Shown here one piece after another: positions 1-8,797 of a stretch of DNA of 64,000 bases. The position numbers were made by a program, and so were the translations under genes. The notes below the pieces were generated by a model. That model ran no database searches, was not told the origin of the DNA, and worked only from the letters and a program-made list of their open reading frames with translations. The stretch spans positions 25,683-89,682 of the forward strand of contig JAJZBZ010000009.1 of assembly GCA_021846275.1 (NCBI GenBank), in the 5' to 3' direction. This DNA is from Acidobacteriota bacterium. Its GTDB lineage: Bacteria; Acidobacteriota; Terriglobia; Terriglobales; Acidobacteriaceae. Each line of letters begins with the position of its first letter. Position 1 is the stretch's first letter.

Positions 1-568
1 CCTGCGCATCGTGTCCGCCGTTGCCGATTGAGACAAAGACCAGCGCCGGAATCCTGCGCTCGGCAATCAGCGCATCCAGAATCGGAAACATCATCCTGTC
101 CGGACCATCCGCGCCCACCAGCAGCGGCGCCGCTTCGCCCGCCCGATACCCCGCCGGAACATACACCGTCACTGTGCGCACATACGGCGCGGCGTGCGAG
201 GTGACCAGCATCCGATCCGGATGCGCCGGGTCCACGCGATTGAACGTGCCAGCGTCCTGCGCAACGCCGGGATAGATTTTGCTGTCTTCTGATCGCATCG
301 TAAAGCTGCACTGCGTCCCGCGCGGCACATTCGCCTCAGGCGTCACTTCCGGCGCAGCCGGATGCGTCGGCCCCAGTATGAAATTCCCATTCTCATCCAC
401 TGGCGGCACTGCGCCATCCGGCAACTCCACCGCCTTCACATACCCGGCCGCATGCGGATCGCGCGTCGGCGGCGAAGCCGGTTTCTGCGCCCCCGTCGTC
501 TGCGCCATCGATAATGTCGCACCCGTCGCCATCAGCGCCGCCATCCCCAGCCACATCGTTCGATTCAT
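1..568 (-). CDS. Secreted esterase of the enterochelin/ferri-siderophore esterase type (partial, C-terminus off the window)
   Basis: The ATG at 568 opens a frame without stops to the window edge, about 189 codons. Residues 1-23 form a signal peptide ending in SMAQ, so the product is probably exported. Later residues read HAAPYVRTVTVYVPAGY and LLVGADGPDRMMFP, then PALVFVSIGNGGHDAQ. This is the N-terminal half of an alpha/beta-hydrolase esterase of the Esterase_D/Fes-like group (family knowledge). The nucleophile and catalytic His lie beyond the edge, so activity cannot be judged. A GAGGGG Shine-Dalgarno sits in the end of the preceding dehydrogenase gene, whose stop is 1 nt away, so the two are probably translated from one mRNA. 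Confidence 0.75.
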   Translation of the reverse strand, partial: MNRTMWLGMAALMATGATLSMAQTTGAQKPASPPTRDPHAAGYVKAVELPDGAVPPVDENGNFILGPTHPAAPEVTPEANVPRGTQCSFTMRSEDSKIYPGVAQDAGTFNRVDPAHPDRMLVTSHAAPYVRTVTVYVPAGYRAGEAAPLLVGADGPDRMMFPILDALIAERRIPALVFVSIGNGGHDAQ

Positions 569-569
569 C

Positions 570-1388
570 TCAATTCCCCTCACTCTTTTTGCCAGCCTTT
601 GCTTGCCGCGTCGCGCGCACCGCACCCGTCGAAATGCCCCCGTCCACCAACAGCGTCTGCCCGGTCACGTAGCGGCTCGCCTCCGACGCCAGAAACACCA
701 CCGCCCCATCCAGATCATTCGGCAGCCCCGCGCGCTTCAGCGGAATCCGATCCTCCAGATACCTCACCCACTCCGCGTCCTCATACATCACCCGATTCTG
801 CGCTGTCTGAAACCATCCCGGAGCCAGGCAATTCACCGTAATCCCGTACCGCCCCCAGTCATCAGCCAGACTCATCGTCAACTGCCGGATCCCGCCTCGG
901 CTCGCGCAATACGGCCCCAGTCCCGCATAGCCCGCCACGCTCGTCACCGAGCCGATGTTGATGACGCGCCCATACCCATGCCGCGCCATCCCGCGCGCCA
1001 GCGCCTGCGCGACAAAAAAACTCCCGCGCAGATTCGTATCCAGCACCAGATTCCAGTCTTCCCAGCTCACCTCCAGCGCCGGTTTCCGCACGTTGCATCC
1101 GGCATTGTTCACCAGTATCTGCACCTGCCCGCCGAGCGCCTTCACCTGCTCGCCCATGCGTTCGATGCTCGCCCGCTCGCGCACGTCCAGATCAAGCGTC
1201 ACCACGCTGCGCCCCAGCGCGCGCATCTCCGCGGCAAACGGCGCAATCTCCTCACTGCGCCTGCTCGTCAGGATCAGGTCCGCGCCCGCCCGCGCCAGCG
1301 CCCGCGCAAAATACTGCCCCAGTCCGCGGCTGGCACCGGTCACCATCGCCGTCTGTCCCGTCAGATCAAAGAAATTCTCCGCCGCCAC
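570..1388 (-). CDS. Short-chain dehydrogenase/reductase, gluconate 5-dehydrogenase-like, with Arg at the catalytic Lys position
   Basis: A 272-residue SDR with the NAD(P)-binding motif TGASRGLG (residues 17-24), NNAG (94-97), the Ser region INIGSVTS (144-150) and the active-site segment YCASRGG (160-166). The usual SDR signature is YxxxK; here the residue four after Tyr160 is Arg164 (codon CGA). The C-terminus ITVNCLAPGWF and QTLLVDGGIS is typical of the gluconate 5-dehydrogenase/3-ketoacyl reductase-like group. The start is a GTG with GAGGGA seven nt upstream. It lies 48 nt after the alcohol dehydrogenase gene and 1 nt before the esterase gene, suggesting a three-gene sugar or polyol oxidation operon. 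The substrate is inferred only. Confidence 0.85.
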   Translation of the reverse strand: MAAENFFDLTGQTAMVTGASRGLGQYFARALARAGADLILTSRRSEEIAPFAAEMRALGRSVVTLDLDVRERASIERMGEQVKALGGQVQILVNNAGCNVRKPALEVSWEDWNLVLDTNLRGSFFVAQALARGMARHGYGRVINIGSVTSVAGYAGLGPYCASRGGIRQLTMSLADDWGRYGITVNCLAPGWFQTAQNRVMYEDAEWVRYLEDRIPLKRAGLPNDLDGAVVFLASEASRYVTGQTLLVDGGISTGAVRATRQAKAGKKSEGN

Positions 1389-1436
1389 GCTTCCCTCACT
1401 TCCTGCTTTTTCTTCACGCTGTCAGGCGCCATCCAG

Positions 1437-2528
1437 TCACGCGCCCAGTCTTGGGTCAAGCACAATCTTCATCAGATTCGGCTCCCGCGCATGCAGTCGC
1501 CCGAACCACTCCGCTCCATCCTCCAGCGGCGCCACCGCCGTAATCAGCGGCTTCACGCGAATCTTTCCCGCCGACACCAGCGCAATCGCCTCCGGATACT
1601 CCCCGCATGAAGCGCACGAGCCTTGCAGCCGGATCTGCCGCGAGACCACGCGCTGCAGCGGCAGCGTCACCGCCGGCGTAATGTTACCCACCAGCGTCAC
1701 CGTCCCGCCTTTCTTCACCGCCTCAATCGCCGCCGTCACCGTCTCATCGCGTCCGACGGCTTCGAGCACAGCATCCACGCCGCGACCCTCCGTCGCCGCG
1801 TGAACCCTCCGCACCAGCTCCTCGCCAGAGGCCAGCACCGTCTCCGTCGCGCCCATCTCCCGCGCCAGCCGCAGCCGCGTCTCGTCCACATCCGCAACCA
1901 TCACCCGCCTGTACCCCAGCGCCTTCAGCGACTGCGCAATCAGCAGCCCGATCATCCCGGCGCCGATCACCAGCACGCGCGCGTCCACACTCGACTCAAC
2001 ACTCGACGGCACACTCGACTCCGCACCCGACTCTGGCGTCACGCCCGTCAGATGCACCGCATGCAGCGCCACCGCCACAGCCTCCAGCATCGCCGCCTCG
2101 GCAAACTCCATCTGCTCCGGCAGACGATGCACAATCCGCTCCGGTACGGCGACCAGTTCGGCAAACGCTCCATGCCGTCGAAACTCCTGGCACGAGACGC
2201 CAACCACCTCGCGCCGATCGCAGAGATTGATCTCTCCGCGCGCGCAGAAAAAACACTCCCCGCAATAGACCGTCGAATCAAACGTCACGCGATCGCCCAC
2301 CGCAAACCGCGCGACGCCCGCGCCCACCGCAGCCACTGTTCCCGCCGCTTCATGGCCCATCACCAGCGGAGGAATCCGTCGCCCCGACGAGCCGTCATAC
2401 CCATGCACGTCGCTGCCGCAGATACCGCACGCCGCCACGCGAATCATCACCTCGCCGGTGCCCGCCACGGGATCGGCCATCTCCCGCATCACCAGTTCCG
2501 ACGGCGCTTCCAGAAGCATCGCTTTCAT
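1437..2528 (-). CDS. Zinc-dependent medium-chain alcohol/polyol dehydrogenase (sorbitol/threonine dehydrogenase-like)
   Basis: A 363-residue MDR enzyme. CGICGSD (Cys37) and GHEAAG (His59, Glu60) supply the catalytic zinc site. Four cysteines between residues 89 and 103 form the structural zinc lobe. VLVIGAGMIGLL is the Rossmann nucleotide-binding motif, followed by an Asp-containing strand (MVADVDE) that favours NAD over NADP. Between the catalytic and cofactor domains is an unusual Ser/Glu/Val-rich stretch at residues 165-180, encoded by four 12-bp repeats (1988-2035). It is the first gene of a probable operon with the SDR and the esterase. The likely reaction is oxidation of a secondary alcohol on a sugar or polyol; the exact substrate is unknown. 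Confidence 0.85.
   Translation of the reverse strand: MKAMLLEAPSELVMREMADPVAGTGEVMIRVAACGICGSDVHGYDGSSGRRIPPLVMGHEAAGTVAAVGAGVARFAVGDRVTFDSTVYCGECFFCARGEINLCDRREVVGVSCQEFRRHGAFAELVAVPERIVHRLPEQMEFAEAAMLEAVAVALHAVHLTGVTPESGAESSVPSSVESSVDARVLVIGAGMIGLLIAQSLKALGYRRVMVADVDETRLRLAREMGATETVLASGEELVRRVHAATEGRGVDAVLEAVGRDETVTAAIEAVKKGGTVTLVGNITPAVTLPLQRVVSRQIRLQGSCASCGEYPEAIALVSAGKIRVKPLITAVAPLEDGAEWFGRLHAREPNLMKIVLDPRLGA
1988..2035. repeat. Four imperfect 12-bp tandem repeats inside the alcohol dehydrogenase gene
   Basis: Units of the form cactcgactcaa, cactcgacggca, cactcgactccg and cacccgactctg lie head to tail at 1988-1999, 2000-2011, 2012-2023 and 2024-2035. The period is four codons, so copy-number change would keep frame. 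On the coding (minus) strand they give a Ser/Glu/Val-rich linker at about residues 165-180. Confidence 0.85.
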
Positions 2529-2675
2529 CCCCGCTCACCTCTGCTCACCAATCTACTCGCCCCAGCCTCGCGCGCGAAAGCTGCCCCGCGCCTGAAAGCT
2601 GTCCCGCCCGCGATAGCTGCGATCATCCCCGCCTGTCACTCGACGACCGCGCGCCACCTTCGCTAACGTAGAGTC

Positions 2676-2909
2676 ATGTCCGTTGAAAACATTCTCCTCA
2701 TGCTTGACGAAGACCTGAAGCGCCTCCAGCAGGTCCGCTCCCTGCTCGCCTCCACCGGCAGAATCTCCAACGCCATCACGAAATCCCTGCCCAGTCCGCC
2801 AAAACGCCGCAAGCGCGCCCTCAGCGCCGAATCGCGCCGCCGCATCGCTGAAGCGCAGCGCAAACGCTGGGCCGCACGCAAGCTCCAGGCAAAAAAATCC
2901 AAAGACTAG
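2676..2909 (+). CDS. Small basic protein, hypothetical
   Basis: A 77-residue protein starting MSVENILLMLDEDLKRLQQVRSL. It has an N-terminal Leu-rich amphipathic helix (about 1-26), a Pro/Lys/Arg turn (KRRKRALSAESRRRIAEAQ) and an Ala/Arg/Lys-rich C-terminal helix. Small proteins of this build, ending in a SAESRxRIAxAQxxRWA-type helix, are familiar from acidobacterial genomes as uncharacterised proteins (recollection, not searched). The strong positive charge suggests nucleic-acid binding, but no function can be assigned. It stands alone between a minus-strand operon and the TonB receptor gene. I see no strong Shine-Dalgarno at its start. Confidence 0.6.
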   Translation: MSVENILLMLDEDLKRLQQVRSLLASTGRISNAITKSLPSPPKRRKRALSAESRRRIAEAQRKRWAARKLQAKKSKD

Positions 2910-3102
2910 AGCGAATCGTTCGCCGCATCCTCCGCCTGAACCCCGGTCTCGTTCCGCAGCTCGCAATACCTCCCGGTTTGCGACCCGGCTCCGCGCCCGG
3001 ATTTGCTTCCCGTCATTACCTCCCGCTGCGTAAACCTTTCGCCTCGCTTCTCCGTCCATTCCATCAAGCAAGTCCAGTGCCGCATCCATGCATTCCAGAT
3101 GC

Positions 3103-3135
3103 ATTCCTGCCCGACCGGGAGACCGTAGCAGGAAT
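3103..3135 (+). promoter_or_regulatory. Stem-loop in the leader of the TonB-dependent receptor gene
   Basis: attcctgc at 3103-3110 pairs exactly with gcaggaat at 3128-3135 around a 17-nt loop. It ends 32 nt before the ATG at 3168. There is no T-run, so it is not an obvious terminator. It does not match a riboswitch class I recognise. Confidence 0.35.
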
Positions 3136-3167
3136 CCACCCGACTTGTCCGCTCAGCCGGGGGAAAG

Positions 3168-6100
3168 ATGAAGCATCTGTCGATCAACGCTCACGCACAG
3201 CGCTCCATCGCAGCCGCTCTGTTTTTCGTGCTCGTCAACGCAGCCGTCTCGGCTCAGTCCGCTACTCCGGTGCCGAACTCCGCTTCGTCGCCAGCTTCAC
3301 TCGCCGCTCCGTCTTCCGCTGCTGCTCCGGCGCTCACCAGCGGCGGCCTGCTCCACGGGACAGTCTCCACCGGCTCCACCCGCAAAACCCCGCTGCCCGG
3401 CGTCGCCATCGTGGCCATGAACACCCTCACCGGCAAACGCTACTCGACCGTCACCGACATCACCGGCTCCTGGTCCATGCGCATTCCGCTCGACGGCCGT
3501 TACGTCGTCCGCGCCTCGCTCACCGGCTTCGCCGACGAGACGCACGAGGCTCTGCTCCACGCCAACTCGCGCGAGCAAACCTTCGCCTTCAACCTCACAC
3601 TTGCCTCGCGCACCGCGTCCGACACCGACGCCAATCCCGCCGCGCAGTTCCTGCAACGCTCCGGTGTCAGTTCCGGTGCGAACTCCGCCGCGCTCGGCAT
3701 GCTGAGCGCGCTCGGCACCGACGCCGATTCCTCCGTCGGCGCTGTCGGCATCTCCGGCGCGGCACTGCCCGCCGCCGCGCAATCCGACTCCGCATCCGCC
3801 GACTCCGTCGCCATCAACGGCCAGTCCGGCACCGTCAATCCCTTCGCCGGCATGGACCTCAGCCAGCTTCGCGACGCCATCCGCGATCTGCGTGCGCAAA
3901 ACGGCGGTCCAGGCGGCGCTGGCGGAGCAGGTGGTCCCGGCGGCCCAGGCGGTCGCGGAGGTTTCCGCGGAGGCTTCGGCGGCCCAGGCGGCTTCAACTT
4001 CCGCAAATTCCGCCCCGACCAGCCGCACGGAGCCGTCTTCTGGACCGGCAACAACTCCGCGCTCAACGCGCTGCCCTTCACGCTCAACGGTCAGCAGGAA
4101 GACCAGCCCACCTACGGCTCCAACCGCATCGGCATCACACTCATCGGCGAGCCATTCCTGCCCGGTCTCACCCAACCCTCCGGCAAGGACACCGTCTTTC
4201 TGACCATCTCCGGCCAGCGCACCTCCACGCCGTACACCGCCTACGGCACCGTTCCCACCGACCAGCAGCGCGGCAACTGCTCCACTCCCGGCTCCGCATC
4301 CTCCACCGCCGTCTGCCGACTGCTCGCCTACTATCCCCAGCCCAATCTGAACGCCGGCAGCAACACGCAAAACTACAACTACTTTCTCGCCTCCACCGCG
4401 CAGAACAACACCAACCAGATCGGCTTCCGTTACAATCGCACCCTCGGAGGACAATCCAGCGGCGGCCTGCCCGGTCCGCTCGCCGCACTTCTGGCCGCCC
4501 GCGGCGGACAAAACCAGGGCCTGCGCCAAAGCATCTTCTTCAACTTCAACTGGAATCACAACGCCGCCGACCTGCTGAACATCTTTCCCACGCTCGGCGG
4601 TCAACAAAGCACCGACCAGTACGCCTTCACCGGCGGTTACGCGCTCGGCTATCATCGCCTCAACAACAGCTTCAGCGTCGGCTGGAATCGCGCCAATCTC
4701 CAGACCACCAACTTCTTCACCAATCAAGCCGACGCCGCCAGCGCCATCGGCATCTTCGGACCCAATAACGCTCCGCTGAACTCCTACCCGCTCAACTGGG
4801 GCGTGCCCAGCGTCATCATCACCGGATTTACCGCGCTCAGCGAGCAGCAGCCGTCGCTCCATCTGCAACAGGTCGTCTCCCTCAGTGACACCCTCAGCAT
4901 CATCCACGGCAACCACAACATCCGCGCCGGCGCCGATCTCCGCCACGTCTACCTCGACGTGCTCGGCAGCTCCAACGCCACCGGCACGCTCTACTTCACC
5001 GGCTTCTTCAGCGGAGACGCGCTCACCGACCTCCTCAACGGCGAGGCGCAGGAATCCTCCATCAAGGCCACGCCCGCCAAAAGCTATCTTCGGCAGGACA
5101 CCTGGGACGCTTACGCGCAGGACGACTTCCGCGCCACCGCCTCGCTTACCCTGCTCTACGGCCTGCGCTATGAATACTTCTCGCCCTACACCGAACTCCA
5201 TAACCATCTGGCCGCCATCCTCGGCAACTCCGACTTCTCCGTCGTCAGCGCCGTCTATCCGGGCTGCGCCAGCGCCCTCTGCGCCGGTCTTCCCTCCAGC
5301 CTCGTCGATCCCTTCCGCGCCGGCATCGCTCCGCGCGTCGGCTTCGCTCAGCGTCTGCCCCACTCCTTCGTCCTGCGCGGCGGCTACGGCATCAACTTCG
5401 CCAACGGCCAGTACGCGAGCTTCGCCACCGATCTCGCCCACCAGCCGCCCTACGCCAACGTCCAGACCAACGAAGCCACCCGCGCCGCGCCCATCCCGCT
5501 CTCCCATCCCTTTGACACGCCCCCATCCCAGCAGCCGGCCAACTACTCGCTCGACCCGCACTACACACTTCCCTACGTCCAGTCCTGGAACATCGACGTT
5601 CAGAAGACCCTGCCCTGGGCCTTGCTCGTCAACGTCGGCTACAACGGCTCCAAAGGCACCCATCTGGACATCACCAGCGCCCCGCGACCCACCGTCCAGT
5701 CCAACGCCTACAATCTTCCCGACGTGCTCTTCAACTACGAGCAATCCGCAGCCTTCTCGCGCTTCAACGCCGGCACCCTCCGCATCCGCCGCCGCCTCGA
5801 ACACGGCGTCTCGCTCGGCGCCTACTACCAGTACTCCCACTCCATCGACAACGCAGGCTCGATCGGCGGCAGCTCCACCGTCGTCGCCCAGAACTGGCAG
5901 GATCTCGCCGCCGAAGAAGGCAACTCCTCCTTCGACATTCGCCATCAGGTCAGCGGCAATTATCTCTTCGAGCTTCCCTTCGGACCCGACAAATACTTCC
6001 TCAACTCCGGCAGCGCCCTCTCACGCGCGCTCGAAGGCTGGTCCATCTCCGGCAGCTTCACCTTCGCCACCGGCACGCCGCTCTCGCCCAGCTACGGCTC

Positions 6101-6479
6101 TGCCATCGCGGACGTTGCCAGCGCCACCGCCGGAACGCTGCGGCCGGATCGCGTTCCCGGAACCTCCATCATGGCTGGCGGCGGCAGGCAGCAGGAGTGG
6201 TTCAACACCGCTGCGTACACCGCTCCCACCGGCCCTTACGGCAACGCGCCGCGCAACTCCATCCCCGGCCCCGGCACCATCTCCAACAGCATGTCGCTGT
6301 CCAAAACCGCGCAGCTCGGCGACACCCGCAGTCTGGAACTGCGTGGCACCGCGAGCAACGTCTTCAACACCGTCCAGTTCTCCGGCGTCGACACCGACCT
6401 CGACTCGCCCACCGTCGGCCAGGTCACCTCCGCAGCCACCATGCGCCAGTTCAGCTTCATCGCGCGTTTCCGCTTCTGA
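3168..6479 (+). CDS. TonB-dependent receptor, Oar-like, with N-terminal carboxypeptidase-regulatory domain
   Basis: A 1103-residue outer-membrane protein. Residues 1-30 are a signal peptide (AAVSAQ end). Residues about 60-145 form a CarboxypepD_reg-like beta sandwich (GLLHGTVSTGS, LPGVAIVAMNTLTG, GRYVVRASLTGF). A Gly-rich stretch with repeated GGPGG units covers 244-276. The rest is a beta-barrel with alternating aromatic strands, ending in FSFIARFRF, the terminal-Phe signature of outer-membrane barrels. Acidobacteria have many such receptors, thought to import oligosaccharides or other large ligands (family knowledge). GGGGGAAAG precedes the ATG. The VWFA-type gene follows 16 nt after the stop, so the two are probably co-transcribed. 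Confidence 0.9.
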   Translation: MKHLSINAHAQRSIAAALFFVLVNAAVSAQSATPVPNSASSPASLAAPSSAAAPALTSGGLLHGTVSTGSTRKTPLPGVAIVAMNTLTGKRYSTVTDITGSWSMRIPLDGRYVVRASLTGFADETHEALLHANSREQTFAFNLTLASRTASDTDANPAAQFLQRSGVSSGANSAALGMLSALGTDADSSVGAVGISGAALPAAAQSDSASADSVAINGQSGTVNPFAGMDLSQLRDAIRDLRAQNGGPGGAGGAGGPGGPGGRGGFRGGFGGPGGFNFRKFRPDQPHGAVFWTGNNSALNALPFTLNGQQEDQPTYGSNRIGITLIGEPFLPGLTQPSGKDTVFLTISGQRTSTPYTAYGTVPTDQQRGNCSTPGSASSTAVCRLLAYYPQPNLNAGSNTQNYNYFLASTAQNNTNQIGFRYNRTLGGQSSGGLPGPLAALLAARGGQNQGLRQSIFFNFNWNHNAADLLNIFPTLGGQQSTDQYAFTGGYALGYHRLNNSFSVGWNRANLQTTNFFTNQADAASAIGIFGPNNAPLNSYPLNWGVPSVIITGFTALSEQQPSLHLQQVVSLSDTLSIIHGNHNIRAGADLRHVYLDVLGSSNATGTLYFTGFFSGDALTDLLNGEAQESSIKATPAKSYLRQDTWDAYAQDDFRATASLTLLYGLRYEYFSPYTELHNHLAAILGNSDFSVVSAVYPGCASALCAGLPSSLVDPFRAGIAPRVGFAQRLPHSFVLRGGYGINFANGQYASFATDLAHQPPYANVQTNEATRAAPIPLSHPFDTPPSQQPANYSLDPHYTLPYVQSWNIDVQKTLPWALLVNVGYNGSKGTHLDITSAPRPTVQSNAYNLPDVLFNYEQSAAFSRFNAGTLRIRRRLEHGVSLGAYYQYSHSIDNAGSIGGSSTVVAQNWQDLAAEEGNSSFDIRHQVSGNYLFELPFGPDKYFLNSGSALSRALEGWSISGSFTFATGTPLSPSYGSAIADVASATAGTLRPDRVPGTSIMAGGGRQQEWFNTAAYTAPTGPYGNAPRNSIPGPGTISNSMSLSKTAQLGDTRSLELRGTASNVFNTVQFSGVDTDLDSPTVGQVTSAATMRQFSFIARFRF

Positions 6480-6495
6480 AGAAACGAGTCCACCC

Positions 6496-8745
6496 ATGAC
6501 CCCCGATCCCCGCATCCCACACCTCCGATCCCCGCTCCACCCATCCCCGCTCGCTGGCAGTCACCGCAGCGCGCGCGCCAGGCGGCTCATTCCCGCCCGC
6601 CGCCTCGCCGCGATTCTGCCTCTGCTCGTGCTCGCCTTCGTCCCTGCGCTTCCACAGCAGCCCGCCGCTTCGTCCGCACCAGCGAATTCCTCCGCGCTCA
6701 CCCTCCACGTCGAAACCGACACCGTCCTCACCAATGTCGTCGTCCGCGACGCCCACACCGGCGCGCTCGTCACCGGCCTCAAGCCGGAAGACTTCACCAT
6801 TCTTGAAGACGGCAAGCGCCAGTCCATCATCAGCTTCGATTACGAGAGCATGGATTGCGCCCAGCCGCTGAACGAAGCCACCATCTCCGGCCTCGCGTCC
6901 GCCTTTCGCGGCGCAGACAACTCCGTCACCGCCGCACCCGACCAGCTTCACGACCACCGCCTCATCGTCTTCTTCTTCGACCTCACCTCCATGCAGCCGG
7001 AGGATGTCGAACGCGCCGTCAACTCCGCCCGCAACTACATCCAGCACCAGATGCAGCCCGCCGATCTCGTCTCGCTCGTCTCCCTCGACACCTCGCTCAG
7101 CATCGATCAGGATTTCACCTCCGACAAAACCACGCTCCTCGCCAAAGTCAGCCGCTACAACGACACCACCGGCGACGCCTTCGCCCAAGGTGCCAACGCC
7201 GACACCAACCAGGTCGAAGACGCCACCGGATACACCCCCGACGAAGAGGAATACAACGACATCAACACCGACCGCGAACTCTTCGCCATCCGCGCCATCT
7301 CGCGCTCGCTCGAACGCATCAACCAGCGCAAATCCATGCTCTACTTCTCCGGCGGACTTCAGCGCGACGGCATCGAAAACCAGGCATCGCTGCGCTCGGC
7401 CATCAACGCCGCAGTCCGCGCCAACCTCGCCGTCTACAGCATCGACACACGCGGCCTCCAGGCCATCTCCCCGCTTGGCGACGCCTCCACCGGCAGCCTC
7501 CGCGGCAACGGAGCCTTCAGCGGCATCGCCCTCCAGAACAACTTCAACTCCAACTTTGACACCCAGGAAACCCTCACCACGCTCGCCGCCGACACAGGCG
7601 GCAAAGCCTTCCTCGACTCCAACGATTTCAGCCCCGCATTCACCCAGGTTCAGCAGGACACCTCCGCCTACTACGTCCTCGGCTACCACTCCACCAACCC
7701 GCGCCGCGACGGTCACTATCGCCACCTCACCATCCGCGTCCGCCGTCCCGGCCTGCGCCTCGACTATCGCCACGGCTACTACGCCCCAGCCGACTTCCGC
7801 CACTCCGACAACGAAGACCGCGAGCGGCAGTTGAACGAGCAGCTCTCGAGCGACCTGCCCGCCACCGATCTCCCCGTCTATCTCGACGCCTACGAGTTCC
7901 CGCTCAGCGACAACCGCTTCGATGTTCCCGTTTCGCTGCTCGTGCCCGGCTCAGCCATTCCCTTCGTGCGCGGAGGAAACCGCGACAAGGCCACGCTCGA
8001 CATCCTCGGCGAAGTCCTCGACGCCAATCACCGCCCCGTCGGCCAGGTCCGCCAGACCGTCAAACTCGCCCTCGACGCGAACCAACAGCCCACGCGCAAA
8101 AACATTCAGTACACCACGCGCTTCCTGGTACCCTCCGGCACCTGGACGCTCAAATTCGTCGTCCGCGAAAACGAGACCGGTCGCATGGGCTCCTTTGAAA
8201 CCGAGATACGCCTCGCAGACCTCAAAAAACAATCCCTGCGCCTCAGCTCCGTCCTGCTCGCCTCCACCGTCACGCCCGTCTCCGCCAAGGCCGCAAAATC
8301 CACCCGATCCGCCGACGGCCCCAACCCGCTCGTCACCGCCTCCGGCATCCTCGTGCCCAACCTCACCCACGTCTTCCGCCTCGACCAGCATCTCCACCTG
8401 CTCTGCGAAGTCTACGCACCCCAGCGCGTCCAGAATGCCGACCCCAAAACTCCGCGCAACGCCGTCCACATTCTCGCCAGCCTGGAACTGATCTCCGGCG
8501 CGGCCATCGCTTACCAGACGCCGGTGATCGTCCACGACTCACCCAACGCCACTGGTCGTGACGCCGTCTCGATCCTGATGGACCTTCCGCTCGACGCGCT
8601 CCATCCCGGCGAGTACATCGCCCAGCTCAACGTCATCGACGACTCCGCCGGCAGCTACGCTTTTCCTCGATTCGCCATCCTGCTGCGCGACCCGGCGGCA
8701 TCCGCAGCGCCGCCTGCGCAGCCCGCGCAAAAGCCCGCTCCCTGA
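6496..8745 (+). CDS. VWFA-related acidobacterial-domain protein, probably exported
   Basis: The ATG at 6496 gives 749 residues. A basic N-terminus (RARRLIPARR) is followed by a hydrophobic segment (about 37-52), a signal peptide or membrane anchor. LTLHVETDTVLTNVVVRDAHTG and GLKPEDFTILEDGK are the hallmark start of the VWFA-related acidobacterial domain. LIVFFFDLTSM (about residue 155) resembles a degenerate metal-ion-dependent adhesion strand. YYVLGYHS follows near residue 400. The C-terminal 300 residues are beta-rich and unassigned. The same frame stays open back to 4885 inside the receptor gene, but that stretch is a G+C-bias shadow. Expected role: periplasmic or surface protein interaction, unproven. 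Confidence 0.85.
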   Translation: MTPDPRIPHLRSPLHPSPLAGSHRSARARRLIPARRLAAILPLLVLAFVPALPQQPAASSAPANSSALTLHVETDTVLTNVVVRDAHTGALVTGLKPEDFTILEDGKRQSIISFDYESMDCAQPLNEATISGLASAFRGADNSVTAAPDQLHDHRLIVFFFDLTSMQPEDVERAVNSARNYIQHQMQPADLVSLVSLDTSLSIDQDFTSDKTTLLAKVSRYNDTTGDAFAQGANADTNQVEDATGYTPDEEEYNDINTDRELFAIRAISRSLERINQRKSMLYFSGGLQRDGIENQASLRSAINAAVRANLAVYSIDTRGLQAISPLGDASTGSLRGNGAFSGIALQNNFNSNFDTQETLTTLAADTGGKAFLDSNDFSPAFTQVQQDTSAYYVLGYHSTNPRRDGHYRHLTIRVRRPGLRLDYRHGYYAPADFRHSDNEDRERQLNEQLSSDLPATDLPVYLDAYEFPLSDNRFDVPVSLLVPGSAIPFVRGGNRDKATLDILGEVLDANHRPVGQVRQTVKLALDANQQPTRKNIQYTTRFLVPSGTWTLKFVVRENETGRMGSFETEIRLADLKKQSLRLSSVLLASTVTPVSAKAAKSTRSADGPNPLVTASGILVPNLTHVFRLDQHLHLLCEVYAPQRVQNADPKTPRNAVHILASLELISGAAIAYQTPVIVHDSPNATGRDAVSILMDLPLDALHPGEYIAQLNVIDDSAGSYAFPRFAILLRDPAASAAPPAQPAQKPAP

Positions 8746-8797
8746 GCGGCCATCGTCCGCGCAGCAACATCGCCGCGCCAGCCTCCGTGCCGCCTGG

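Noticed and set aside
3297..5945. 882-codon open frame antisense to the TonB receptor
   Set aside because: Its protein is Gly/Val/Glu/Asp-rich with no domain, and it mirrors the receptor's codon pattern. Long antisense frames are expected with high third-position G+C.
4885..6495. Upstream extension of the VWFA-related frame through the receptor gene
   Set aside because: The translated part is Ser/Thr/Pro/Ala-biased shadow sequence. The receptor frame is clearly coding here, and a signal-anchor start exists at 6496.
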